Shown: piece by piece, positions 8,952-16,931 of the stretch | How the letters are laid out: the number at the start of each line of letters is the position of its first letter | How positions within the stretch are numbered: the stretch's first letter is position 1 | From: Desulfovibrio sp. | GTDB lineage: Bacteria > Desulfobacterota > Desulfovibrionia > Desulfovibrionales > Desulfovibrionaceae | Assembly (NCBI GenBank): GCA_031287575.1 | Contig: JAITSV010000035.1 | Location: forward strand, 1-41,585 | Length of the DNA stretch: 41,585 nucleotides | Reading direction: 5' to 3' | The notes under the pieces: generated by a model | What the model saw: the letters and a program-made list of their open reading frames with translations, nothing else | Told to the model about the DNA's origin: nothing | Databases searched by the model: none | Translations under genes and position numbers: made by a program

Positions 8952-8990
8952 GGCCGCCCGCCCGCCCATGTCAATGCCGGGCGGGCGGCC
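8952..8990 (-). other. Stable intercistronic stem-loop between binding-protein and permease genes
   Basis: A perfect 12-bp GC stem (8952-8963 with 8979-8990) has a 15-nt loop and lies between the binding-protein stop (9020) and the permease start (8933). No T-run follows on the minus strand, so it is not a classical terminator. By analogy with the malE-malF spacer it could stall 3' exonucleases or attenuate transcription, giving more binding protein than permease. That role is inferred. Confidence 0.6.
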
Positions 8991-9019
8991 ATCGGTGGTT
9001 GATCGATGCGAGGGCGGGG

Positions 9020-10588
9020 CTAGCTCCACTTGTCCGCGCCGCTGGCCTTCCGGATGGGCTCGGCGAGGTTCCTGGTCAGGGCCAGCCACGACTTCTTCAC
9101 CTTGTCGCGGCCGATGCGGCGGGTGATGCGCTCGAAGGCGCGGGCCGCGTCGTCCAGGGCTTCCTTGGGTTTCTTGGCGCCGGTCATGCAGGCGTGCACC
9201 TGCTTGTCCAGGGCGTCCTGGTACTCGAAGCCGCCGGGCACGCAGAAGTCGGGCACGGTGTTCACCATGTTGTCGTACAGCGTCTTCAGGTACTCGGGGG
9301 TGTAGGTGTCCAGCAGGCGCTGGGTGGGCGCCAGCATGTGGTTGACGCGGTACGGGTCGGAGTAGCCGCCAAGGTACGGAATGGCGTCCGACGAGATGGT
9401 GGGCGAGGTCATCCACTGGGAGTACGCGTAGGCCAGTTCCGGGTTGGCCGAGTACTTGGACACGGCGTAGCCGTAGCCCCAGCAGAACATGCCCGCGTAC
9501 AGCAGGGTGCCGTCCTTCAGCTTGTCGGCGGGCATCACCGTCGCGGCGATCTTGCCGGTGGTGGCCGGGCCGGTGGAGGGGGCCTTGGAATACTTGAAGC
9601 CCGACGGCCACACGATGTTCATGAAACCTTCGCCACGGCCGAACGCGTTGTAGTTGGACGACCAGGTGAAGCTGAAGGCGTCGGGGTGCAGGTAGGCGTT
9701 CATGGCCAGCATGTCTTCCAGCGCTGCCACGCCCTCGTCCGAGTTGAAGGTGGGGTTCACTTCGCCGTCGAAGTACAGGCGGCCCTTGGAGACAAGGCGC
9801 TGCATGAACATCCACTTCACGTAGTAGGGCGAGCGGTATTCAAGGCTGCCGTAAAAGCCCTTGGCCGGGTCGTGCATGAACTTGGCAAGGGTGTGGTATT
9901 CGGCCCAGGTCTTGGGCACGCCCAGCCTGTAGCCGAACTTGTCCTCGAAAGCCTTGGCCTTGGCCGGGTCGGTCAGGTGGTCCGACCGGCACAGCAGGGT
10001 GATCTGGTCGCCGTCGTTCAGCAGGCCCGCCACGCGGCCATTGTACAACTGGGCATGGTGGCTGGCCGGAAAGACCACGCCCCATTCCTTGTTGAACAGT
10101 TCGGGGTCGTACTTTTCCACCCACTCGGTCAGGTCGTAGATGACGCCGGAATCGATCCAGTCCGGGTAGGACATGGCCGTGGGCATCATCACGTCGTAGC
10201 GGCCCGTCTTGGCCACGGCTTCCTGCATGCCCTTGGTGTGCACCACCTCGTCCGGTTCCTCGATGAATTCCAGGGTGATGCCGAGTTCGTTCTTCCACTT
10301 GTCGGCGTAGGGCTTCATGTTGCCGATGGAGCCGGTGGGAATGAGCAGGGTGAGGGTTTTCCTGGTGGCCTTGGCGGCGGCCACCTTGGCCAGTTCCCAG
10401 GCGCGCTGTTCCGCGCCCTGAATGGCCGCGTAGGCCTTCACCGCGCCCAGCGGCGAAATGCTGACCGCGTTGGCCACGAAGGTGGTCACGCCCAGCGCCG
10501 CAAGGCTCTTGAGGAATCCGCGGCGGTTCATCCTGCCCGCATCAAACGTGGCGAGCACCTTGTCGATCTTCCGTTCCCTGGTGTTCAT
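9020..10588 (-). CDS. Tat-exported ABC solute-binding protein, family 1
   Basis: The protein has 522 aa, with AGAGGTG a few bases before the ATG. The N-terminus has a Tat signal: NRRGFLKS at residues 21-28, then a mildly hydrophobic stretch ending near AYA, so it is exported folded to the periplasm. The mature part has the layout of UgpB/MalE-like binding proteins (KTLTLLIPTGS; GRYDVMMPTAMSYPDW; FCWGYGYAVSKYSANPELAYAYSQWM). It is longer than most sugar-binding members and close in size to the GlpV-type glycerol-binding proteins of two-ATPase systems. The neighbours (amide-forming and amide-cleaving enzymes) argue for a nitrogen-containing ligand, but the ligand cannot be read from sequence. 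Confidence 0.93.
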   Translation of the reverse strand: MNTRERKIDKVLATFDAGRMNRRGFLKSLAALGVTTFVANAVSISPLGAVKAYAAIQGAEQRAWELAKVAAAKATRKTLTLLIPTGSIGNMKPYADKWKNELGITLEFIEEPDEVVHTKGMQEAVAKTGRYDVMMPTAMSYPDWIDSGVIYDLTEWVEKYDPELFNKEWGVVFPASHHAQLYNGRVAGLLNDGDQITLLCRSDHLTDPAKAKAFEDKFGYRLGVPKTWAEYHTLAKFMHDPAKGFYGSLEYRSPYYVKWMFMQRLVSKGRLYFDGEVNPTFNSDEGVAALEDMLAMNAYLHPDAFSFTWSSNYNAFGRGEGFMNIVWPSGFKYSKAPSTGPATTGKIAATVMPADKLKDGTLLYAGMFCWGYGYAVSKYSANPELAYAYSQWMTSPTISSDAIPYLGGYSDPYRVNHMLAPTQRLLDTYTPEYLKTLYDNMVNTVPDFCVPGGFEYQDALDKQVHACMTGAKKPKEALDDAARAFERITRRIGRDKVKKSWLALTRNLAEPIRKASGADKWS

Positions 10589-10784
10589 GCTGCACCTCTG
10601 TGCGTTGAGTTGTCCTGCGGCCTTGCGCGGGGAACGCTGCCCCGCCAGCCGTGCCTGTGCGGCCTGTTTCCGCCCGTATCCCTGTATCTTGGAGCCGCCC
10701 GGCGTTGCCGGGGCGTTTCCTTGCGTCGTTCCGGCTGGCGTGCCGCCGTGGCTCCGCCCAGCCGGTCGCCTTGCGGCGCGAAGC

Positions 10785-11483
10785 TCAGTGCCCCTTCAGC
10801 ATGTTGCCCAGCAGCCGGTGCAGCAGCCCTTCCAGCACGCCGAAGTGCACGGTGGTTTCGCGCATCTGCTCCGGCGTCTGCACGAACGGCGCGGGCACGA
10901 GGTCGATGGGTTCGGCGTTCTCGACAAGCGCATGCATGCTGGCGGGGGTGGTTTCCAGGTGAAATTGCAACCCCACCAGCCGCGCGCCCACCGCAAAGGC
11001 CTGGTTGGCGCAGCCTTCACTGAAGGCCGTGCGGGCGGCCCCCGGCGGGGTGGAAAAGGTTTCGCCGTGCCAGTAAAAGGCGGGGAAGCGCGCGGGAAAC
11101 CCCGCGAACGCCGGGGAAACCTCGCCCGGCGCGGTCAGTTCCACCCGGTACCAGCCAATCTCGCGCACGGGATTGGCGGTCACCTGCCCGCCCAGCACCG
11201 TGGCCAGCAGTTGCGCGCCAAGGCACACGCCCAGCACGCGCACGCCCGCGTCCACGGCGGCGGCGATGTGGCGCTTTTCCGCAGCCAGCCAGGGGTAGGC
11301 GGCCTCCTCATGCACACTCATGGGGCCGCCCATCACCGCCAGCAGATCCATCTTGCCCGGCGCGGGCAGGGGCTCGCCCGCGTACATGCGGGTGCGGGTG
11401 AGGGTGTGGCCGTGCGCCTCGGCGTAATCCGCGATGGCCGCCGGGCCTTCGAAGGGCACGTGTTCGATGGTGTGGATGCGCAT
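10785..11483 (-). CDS. Stand-alone class I glutamine amidotransferase-like protein
   Basis: The protein has 232 aa and begins 12 bp after the C45-family stop. It has the GATase-1 fold of GMP-synthase-like proteins: oxyanion loop MGGPMSV (51-57), nucleophile Cys87 in GVCLGAQLL, and His175/Glu177 in LQFHLET. No synthetase domain is attached. Such proteins hydrolyse glutamine or gamma-glutamyl amides. Next to a glutamine synthetase-like gene this could be a PuuD-like hydrolase step, although PuuD belongs to a different GATase subfamily. The GATase domain at the end of the molybdopterin protein carries a similar GxCLGAQLLA/FHLE signature, so the cluster holds two such activities. Substrate unknown. 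Confidence 0.9.
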   Translation of the reverse strand: MRIHTIEHVPFEGPAAIADYAEAHGHTLTRTRMYAGEPLPAPGKMDLLAVMGGPMSVHEEAAYPWLAAEKRHIAAAVDAGVRVLGVCLGAQLLATVLGGQVTANPVREIGWYRVELTAPGEVSPAFAGFPARFPAFYWHGETFSTPPGAARTAFSEGCANQAFAVGARLVGLQFHLETTPASMHALVENAEPIDLVPAPFVQTPEQMRETTVHFGVLEGLLHRLLGNMLKGH

Positions 11484-11495
11484 GGAGGTGTCCCG

Positions 11496-12608
11496 TTAGA
11501 GCGTGATGCGCCGGTACGCGCCCGTGCAGGGGTTGCCCGCGCACAGGTCCAGCCACCCGGCGTCCGGGTCCATGACCACGGCGAAGCAGGTGTGGAAGGC
11601 CGTCTCGTCCGCCTCGCCGGGAAAGCCGTGCGCGCAGATGCACCGGGGGTGATTGGTGTGGTCGCGGGTCAGTTCCTTGAGCAGGTCGGGGGTCAGCGCC
11701 CCGCGATGCGCCTTCAGAAAGCGGTCGGCCACCTGCTTGCGCACCATGGAGCCGCCGTGGCTCAGCCAGTTGGGCGTCTCGTACCGGCGCATGGTGGAAC
11801 CGACGAAATGGTTGGTATGGGCGATGGCCCCGTCGATTTCCAGCAACTCGTAGCTGGCCGCCGACGTTTCCGCGCAGAAGGCCACGCCCGCCCCGGCCAG
11901 CTGGTAGTTGATGCCCGTGGCCCGGGGCGAAAAAATTACCGAGCCCAGCGCGTCGCCGATGCGCTCCGCCGCCAGGGCCTTGCGCATGATGAAGGGATAG
12001 ATGACGCCGGGGCGCGCGTCGGTGGCGGCCACCTTGTTGATGACGGCCCCCACCCCGGCCCCGTTCAGCCCGTTGAGGCCCAGTACCCCCGCGAAACTCA
12101 CCACCAGCATGGCCGGGCCCTGCTGTGGCCGGATGCGCAGCACGCACAGGAACCGCTCGTAGCAGCGTTCCATGTCGTAAGTCTGGCCGATGCAGGCCCT
12201 GCCGTCGGCGCTGGCCTCGGGCAGCACGTTGAAGGTGGTGCAGCCCCACAGCCCGTCCGGAAGAATGCGCGCGCCAAGGCCGGGGGCGCGCAGGTCTTCC
12301 AGTTCCAGGAACATGTTCAGGTGGACGATCTCGGCAAACTCCACGCCCGCGCCATCGGCGATGCCGCGCATTTCCTGCACCAGGTCCGGCGAGAACTTTT
12401 CCAGAAAGCCCAGGTTGCGCATGCAGAAATCCAGCAGTTGCCCGTGCCCGGCGCACAGCCACGGGTTGTTCAGCTGATGCACCCGCGCGATGGACCCGAT
12501 GAACTCGCGGATGGTTTCGCGCAAGGCGCTGCCGTGGGCGTGGCCGATCTCGTAGGGGGTGCCCGACAGGTCCAGGACGGGGATGGCGGCGGTGGTCGTG
12601 GGGGTCAT
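11496..12608 (-). CDS. Peptidase C45 / acyl-CoA:6-APA acyltransferase-like N-terminal nucleophile enzyme
   Basis: The protein has 370 aa, with CGGAGA just upstream of the ATG. It resembles the C45 (isopenicillin-N acyltransferase) Ntn-hydrolase family: an N-terminal helical part with GTPYEIGHAHGSALRE (16-31), then Gly122-Cys123 in WGCTTFN, then GQTYDME and SFAGVLGLNGLNGAGV. In this family the precursor cleaves itself before the cysteine, which becomes the nucleophile that hydrolyses or forms amide bonds. Cleavage here would give subunits of about 122 and 248 residues. Later family-like segments include AHTNHF and THFCFAVV-like FHTCFAVVMDP. No signal peptide is seen, so it probably acts in the cytoplasm. 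The context suggests it deacylates or transacylates the imported compound. Confidence 0.87.
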   Translation of the reverse strand: MTPTTTAAIPVLDLSGTPYEIGHAHGSALRETIREFIGSIARVHQLNNPWLCAGHGQLLDFCMRNLGFLEKFSPDLVQEMRGIADGAGVEFAEIVHLNMFLELEDLRAPGLGARILPDGLWGCTTFNVLPEASADGRACIGQTYDMERCYERFLCVLRIRPQQGPAMLVVSFAGVLGLNGLNGAGVGAVINKVAATDARPGVIYPFIMRKALAAERIGDALGSVIFSPRATGINYQLAGAGVAFCAETSAASYELLEIDGAIAHTNHFVGSTMRRYETPNWLSHGGSMVRKQVADRFLKAHRGALTPDLLKELTRDHTNHPRCICAHGFPGEADETAFHTCFAVVMDPDAGWLDLCAGNPCTGAYRRITL

Positions 12609-12690
12609 GCTGTCTCCGTGTGCGGTGAACGGGCCGGGCCGGATGGTCCGGTGATGTTCCGGCCCCGCTCCGGTAATGTCCCGGCATGGT

Positions 12691-12717
12691 GGCGAGGGGG
12701 TCGGTCACCCCCTCGCC
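12691..12717 (-). other. Stem-loop between synthetase and C45 genes
   Basis: A perfect 11-bp stem (12691-12701 with 12707-12717) with a 5-nt loop lies in the 214-bp gap between the glutamine synthetase-like gene and the C45 gene. No T-run follows on the minus strand. It is more likely an mRNA processing or attenuation element than a full terminator. A weaker 7-bp hairpin (CTCTGCC/GGCAGAG) lies nearer the synthetase stop at about 12783-12802, next to a run of A residues. Confidence 0.45.
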
Positions 12718-12822
12718 GGCAGGGAAGGGAAGCGGAAGCGTTTCGGATGGTACGTGCCATGCCGCGCAGGCAGGACTTCTGCTCTCTGCCGAGGAAGGCA
12801 GAGGGCAAAAAAACGCTTGCGT

Positions 12823-14205
12823 CTAAAGCAACTCCATAAAGTAGTCCCACTCCCACGGATCCACCCGATTGTTGAATTCGGGCGTGCCGTAGTCCGCGAA
12901 CTTCTCGCGGGCCATGTCGGCCTCGAATTTCTTCACCGCGATGACCAGCTTGACGAATTCGGGGTGCAGCACCGCGTGCAGGTCGGTGTCCTGCTCGAAG
13001 GCCGCGATGGCTTCGTCCAGGCTGAAGGGCAGGCGCGGCACGTCGTCCATCTCGTAGGCGATGCCGGTGATGGGGTCGGGCAGTATGGGCTTGGAGCGGA
13101 TGCCCTCCAGCCCGGCGGCCAGGGTGCTGAGCGCCAGCAGGTAGGGGTTGGCGCCGCCGCAGGCCAGGCGGTTTTCGAAGTGGGTGCTTTCGCCCCGGCA
13201 GCCCTTCAGGCGCACGCCGATGGTGCGGTTTTCCATGCCCCAGGTGGCGCTGTGGGGGGCAAAGGAATTCACGCGGTAGCGTTTGTAGCAGTTGATGGTG
13301 GGCGCGGTGAACAGCGTGTTGGCGCGGGCGTGCTGCAGCACGCCGGCCAGGAAGTCGCGGGCAAGTTCCGTCAGGCCGTACTGGCCATCGGGGTCGTTGA
13401 AGGCGTTCCTGCCGGTCTTCTTGTCGATGAGGCTGACGTGGAAGTGCGAGCCGGAGGCGCTGGATTCAATGAACGGCTTGGTCATCCACGAGGCGATGTA
13501 GCCGTGCTGCAACGCGATTTCCTTGGCGCCCGTCTTGTACAGGAAGGCGGTGTCGGCGGCGGCCAGGCCGTCCTTGTAGTACAGGTTCAGTTCCTGCTGG
13601 CCGGGACCGTGCTCGGAATTCTGGGTGATGATGCGCACCCCGGCCTGATCCATCTTGCGCATCAGGTCGTAGACGAAGTCGATGTCGAAGTTGTTCTTCA
13701 GGGTGACGAAGATGGGCTGGCCGGTGTAAGCGGGCTTTCGCGTTTCCTTGTCCAGCACGTAGAATTCGAATTCGTAGCCAAGGCGGCAAATGTAGCCCAT
13801 GGCGTCGAAGTCATCGATGATCTTCTTCAGCAGCAGCCGGGGCGACGCCATGGCGGGGGAACCATCGTACCAGTAGGGGTCCACGGTGATGTTGGCGGTG
13901 TTGGGCACCCACGGCAGCACCTTGAAGGTGGACAGGTCGGGCACGGTGCAGTGGTCGGCGTAGGCCACTTCTTCGGCGTAGCCGGTGCCGGTGGGCACCA
14001 TGGACTGGATGTCCAGCCCCAGCAGGCCGCCGTAGAAGTTCAGGCCGTTGTCGATGTAGTCCATGAAGCTGCCCACGGGCACCGTCTTGCTGCGCGAGAC
14101 GCCGTGCAGATCGGCCTGTTCGAACCGCACGAAGTGGATGTCGTGATCCCTGATGGTCTTCTTGATGGTATCGATGATGTGGGACTTGGCCGGAAACGCG
14201 CTCAT
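12823..14205 (-). CDS. Glutamine synthetase-like ligase (gamma-glutamyl amide ligase type)
   Basis: The protein has 460 aa, with GAGGGAAG before the ATG. Glutamine synthetase landmarks are present: the metal-site EFEFYVLD (Glu145, Glu147), the ATP/metal segment SGSHFHVSL, CYKRYRVNSFAPHSATW followed by ENRTIGVRL, and the C-terminal FENRLACGGANPYLLAL. The tyrosine adenylylation loop of classical GlnA is not apparent near the C-terminus, where LPFSLDEAIAAFEQD is found. This places it nearer the PuuA/GlnT/gamma-glutamylmethylamide synthetase branch, which couples glutamate to amines using ATP. It is the first gene of the minus-strand cluster behind a sigma-54-type promoter. Ordinary ammonia assimilation cannot be excluded from sequence alone. 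Confidence 0.9.
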   Translation of the reverse strand: MSAFPAKSHIIDTIKKTIRDHDIHFVRFEQADLHGVSRSKTVPVGSFMDYIDNGLNFYGGLLGLDIQSMVPTGTGYAEEVAYADHCTVPDLSTFKVLPWVPNTANITVDPYWYDGSPAMASPRLLLKKIIDDFDAMGYICRLGYEFEFYVLDKETRKPAYTGQPIFVTLKNNFDIDFVYDLMRKMDQAGVRIITQNSEHGPGQQELNLYYKDGLAAADTAFLYKTGAKEIALQHGYIASWMTKPFIESSASGSHFHVSLIDKKTGRNAFNDPDGQYGLTELARDFLAGVLQHARANTLFTAPTINCYKRYRVNSFAPHSATWGMENRTIGVRLKGCRGESTHFENRLACGGANPYLLALSTLAAGLEGIRSKPILPDPITGIAYEMDDVPRLPFSLDEAIAAFEQDTDLHAVLHPEFVKLVIAVKKFEADMAREKFADYGTPEFNNRVDPWEWDYFMELL

Positions 14206-14288
14206 AGGGCTTCCCTCGCTGATGTATTCGGACCCGTGACAGGGGCATGGACGCTACCCTTGCCAGCAATGTCATTTGACAGGACCTA

Positions 14289-14305
14289 ATCAATTCCCGT
14301 GCCAG
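14289..14305 (-). promoter_or_regulatory. Sigma-54 promoter for the synthetase/transport cluster
   Basis: On the minus strand the sequence is CTGGCACGGGAATTGAT. It matches the sigma-54 consensus YTGGCACGRNNNTTGCW at every defined position except the C of the -12 GC (here A). GG and the -12 pair are 10 nt apart as required. The predicted start is near 14278, leaving a ~73-nt leader before the synthetase ATG. A sigma-54 activator gene lies just beyond the divergent kinase gene. Confidence 0.6.
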
Positions 14306-14396
14306 GCCCCTTCTTTCTGAATTTATCCTTGTTTTTCAGATAATAAAGCAAAAAATTCCATGACCACGCCTTTCTTGCCATAGCTCACAAATCTCC

Positions 14397-14419
14397 AATT
14401 TCTTGTTTTCAAGAATTGT
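14397..14419. promoter_or_regulatory. Dyad, candidate activator-binding site
   Basis: Near-perfect inverted repeat: CAATTtCTTG on the left and CAAGAATTG on the right, with one extra T in the left arm. Its centre is about 130 bp upstream of the predicted synthetase transcript start and about 143 bp upstream of the predicted kinase transcript start. This is the usual range for sigma-54 enhancer sites. Assignment to the adjacent NtrC-type regulator is inferred from position. Confidence 0.4.
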
Positions 14420-14523
14420 TTTATCGAAAACGACACTGCGGTAAATTTCAAAAATATTCTATATATTTTAATATTTTCAATATGTTAATTTACAAATAAG
14501 CCGTCGTTGCCAAGTCGCACGAG

Positions 14524-14540
14524 TTGGTCTACATTTTGCG
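14524..14540 (+). promoter_or_regulatory. Possible sigma-54 promoter for the kinase/regulator pair
   Basis: TTGGTCTACATTTTGCG has GG and GC separated by exactly 10 nt and a good TTTTGC -12 box, but only TTGG is conserved in the -24 box. The predicted start is near 14551, between the alternative GTG (14547) and the preferred ATG (14625). It would make the two-component genes autoregulated. Confidence 0.3.
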
Positions 14541-14624
14541 AAAGGGGTGAATACCGAAAAATGTAATCTTTCATTCACCCCGCCTGCGCCCGCCAGTTGC
14601 CGCAGCGGGCCGGAGCGTTCCGCC

Positions 14625-16928
14625 ATGACCGCCCATCCGCATTCCACTCCCTTGGCCCCGCCCTTTTCCGCCTTCCTGCGCTACGCCGAAAACGCCCCCG
14701 GCGCGCTGGCCGTGTTCGACGCGGGCAATCGCCTGATCTACGCCAACCGGGTCTTCCGCGAAACGCTGCTGGCATTCCCGGCGGGCACGTGCGCCAGCGC
14801 CCCCCCTCACGTTTCCCCGGACGCGCCCCCCCTCGCTCCCCCAGCCGCTCCTGCTGGCACTTCCGATGTCACCCCCCTGCACAACCAAGCCCCGCGCCAC
14901 CTGCCGCTATCCCCCGCCTTTGCCACCGCCCTGGTGGGCGGGCTGGCCCTGGCCCGGCAGGAAGGGACGGAACAGCACTTCTCGTGGCAAGAGGCCGACG
15001 ACGAGGCCCCCGGCCACCGCTGGTGCCGGGTGGTACCCGCCGGGCCGGGTACCGCGCCTGTCTCCGGGCCGGGCGGAACGGGTTGCGGCCCGAACAGGGG
15101 CGGGCCGGGCAGAGCCATTCCGGGTGAGTTCCCGCCAAACGAATTCCCGCCCGGCGAGTTTCTCATCGTCGAAGTACACGATGCCCCCGCCCCGGAACGG
15201 CTGAAGGAGGCGCTGAAGACCGAGCGCATCGTGCGGCGCCAGGCGGAATACCTGAAGCGGCGCGGGCGCGAACTGTTCTTCCGGGTCATCGATCAGTTGC
15301 CGGTGTTCGTGTACATGCAGCGGCCCGACTACCGGGTGGCCTACGCCAACCGCAAGACCACCTCGTTCTACGGCGAGGCGGAAGGCCGCCTGTGCTACGA
15401 GGTGTTCTGCAACCGTACCTCGCCCTGCCCCACCTGCCCCACCTTCCGGGTGTTCGAGACCGGAGAGCCGGAAGACTGGCAGTTCACCGACGGCAAGGGC
15501 CGCACCTTCCACATCTACGACTACCCGTTCGAGGACGAGAACGGCGAACCCCTGGTGATGGAACTGGGCATCGACGTCACCGAATTGAAACGGGTGGAGC
15601 GCGAACTGTTCCAGGCCCAGAAGATGCGCGCCATCGGCGTGCTGGCCGGGGGCATTGCCCACGACCTGAACAACAACCTGGTGCCCATCATCTTCAACAT
15701 CGACCACGCGCTGGGAAAAACCGGCGAGCCCGGTCTGTCCGAACCGCTGGGCGAGGCCCTGCGCGCCGCCTATCGCGCCGCCGACCTGGTGGAACAGGTG
15801 CTGGACTACAGCCGCCAGCAGAACCTGAACCGCGCGCCGCTGCGGCTGATTCCCCTGGCGCAGGAAAATCTGGAGCTGTTGCAGGCGTCCCTGCCGCGCA
15901 CCGTGGAACTGCGGGTGGGCTTCGCCACGGACAAGGACTGCATCCAGGCCAACCCTTCGCAAATCCAGCAATTGTTGCTCAACCTGTGCCGCAACGGGGT
16001 GCAGGCCATGCCGGAGGGCGGCACCCTTACGGTCACCCTCAGCCATGCGCTCATCCAGCCCTTGCGCCACAACACCCACCCCGGCGTGCAGCCCGGCGAA
16101 TACGCGGTGCTGCGCGTGACCGACACCGGCCACGGCATCGAGCGCGAGCGGCTGGAACAGATCTTCGAGCCGTTCCACACCACCAAGCGCAACACCGGGG
16201 GCACGGGCATGGGCCTGGCCGTGGTGCATGCCATCGTCACCAGCAACGGCGGGCACATCTTCGTGGACAGCATGGTGCAGGTGGGCACCACCTTCACGGT
16301 GTACCTGCCGCTGTACCAGCCGGGCACCACCCCCTCGCGCCGGGCGGTGACCATGGGAGTGAGCCAGGATGCCCCGTACGGCATGGGCGGCATGCCCGAC
16401 GCCGGGATGGACGCCGGGATGGATGGCAGGATGGAAGTGTCCTCCGTCAATGAAACGGACGGACGGACCGGCGGCGGCATGGATGGAGCGGGCGCGACTG
16501 GCGCGACGGGGCCAACCGGCACGCACCGCAGCGCCGGACCGGGGCGCAACGCGCCCCGCCGCCTGCTGCTGGTGGACGACGACAAGGGCGCCTCGCAGGC
16601 CATGCAGCGCGTGCTGCGCGATGCCGGATTCCAGGTGGCCACCGCCGACAGCGGCGAGGCGGGCCTGCGTGCCTACCGCGACGGCGGCCCCGGCTACGAC
16701 CTGGTGGTGGCCGACCAGTCCATGCCCGGCATGACCGGCATCGCCATGGCCCGGCGCATCCTGCAACACGACCACGCGGCGCGCGTCGTCATCTGCACCG
16801 GGCACGTGGCCCCGGAACTGGAGGCAGAGGCGCAGGCCGCGGGCATCGCGGGCTTTCTGATGAAGCCCATGACGCCGGGCACGCTCATCGAGAACATCCG
16901 CCGCCTGTGCGGCGCGGCGCGGGGGTAG
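14625..16928 (+). CDS. Hybrid PAS sensor histidine kinase with C-terminal receiver
   Basis: The protein has 767 aa from the ATG at 14625 (GGAG about 9 bases upstream). There are no membrane segments, so it is a cytoplasmic sensor. Order: a PAS-like N-terminus (LAVFDAGNRLIYANRVF), an Ala/Pro-rich spacer, a second PAS (VFVYMQRPDYRVAYANRKT) with a cysteine cluster CYEVFCNRTSPCPTCP, and a HisKA-type H-box with His346 in GGIAHDLNNN. Then come the HATPase (N-box NLCRNGVQAM, DTGHGI, FEPFHTT, GGTGMGLAVV), a Gly/Thr/Met-rich linker, and a receiver with phospho-acceptor Asp697. The cysteines could sense redox state or bind a metal or Fe-S cluster. It is followed 3 nt later by its presumed partner regulator, and together they probably control the divergent transport cluster. 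Confidence 0.93.
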   Translation: MTAHPHSTPLAPPFSAFLRYAENAPGALAVFDAGNRLIYANRVFRETLLAFPAGTCASAPPHVSPDAPPLAPPAAPAGTSDVTPLHNQAPRHLPLSPAFATALVGGLALARQEGTEQHFSWQEADDEAPGHRWCRVVPAGPGTAPVSGPGGTGCGPNRGGPGRAIPGEFPPNEFPPGEFLIVEVHDAPAPERLKEALKTERIVRRQAEYLKRRGRELFFRVIDQLPVFVYMQRPDYRVAYANRKTTSFYGEAEGRLCYEVFCNRTSPCPTCPTFRVFETGEPEDWQFTDGKGRTFHIYDYPFEDENGEPLVMELGIDVTELKRVERELFQAQKMRAIGVLAGGIAHDLNNNLVPIIFNIDHALGKTGEPGLSEPLGEALRAAYRAADLVEQVLDYSRQQNLNRAPLRLIPLAQENLELLQASLPRTVELRVGFATDKDCIQANPSQIQQLLLNLCRNGVQAMPEGGTLTVTLSHALIQPLRHNTHPGVQPGEYAVLRVTDTGHGIERERLEQIFEPFHTTKRNTGGTGMGLAVVHAIVTSNGGHIFVDSMVQVGTTFTVYLPLYQPGTTPSRRAVTMGVSQDAPYGMGGMPDAGMDAGMDGRMEVSSVNETDGRTGGGMDGAGATGATGPTGTHRSAGPGRNAPRRLLLVDDDKGASQAMQRVLRDAGFQVATADSGEAGLRAYRDGGPGYDLVVADQSMPGMTGIAMARRILQHDHAARVVICTGHVAPELEAEAQAAGIAGFLMKPMTPGTLIENIRRLCGAARG

Positions 16929-16931
16929 CCC

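Larger units (their letters stand above)
14206..14624. other. AT-rich divergent regulatory region
   Basis: This 419-bp gap between two divergent genes is strikingly AT-rich from about 14290 to 14540, against very GC-rich surroundings. It contains a sigma-54 promoter facing the synthetase gene, a weaker sigma-54-like element facing the kinase gene, and a dyad at 14397-14419. No gene is supported in it. An in-frame GTG at 14547 would extend the kinase by 26 residues, but it lies at or upstream of the predicted transcript start. Confidence 0.75.

Noticed and set aside
12783-12820. Intrinsic terminator of the synthetase gene
   Set aside because: The hairpin's homopolymer lies before, not after, the stem in the minus-strand transcript, so it does not have terminator geometry.
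14547-14624. Kinase start at GTG 14547
   Set aside because: The purine-rich stretch abuts the GTG with no spacing, and the start lies upstream of the predicted transcript start. ATG 14625 has a better-spaced GGAG.
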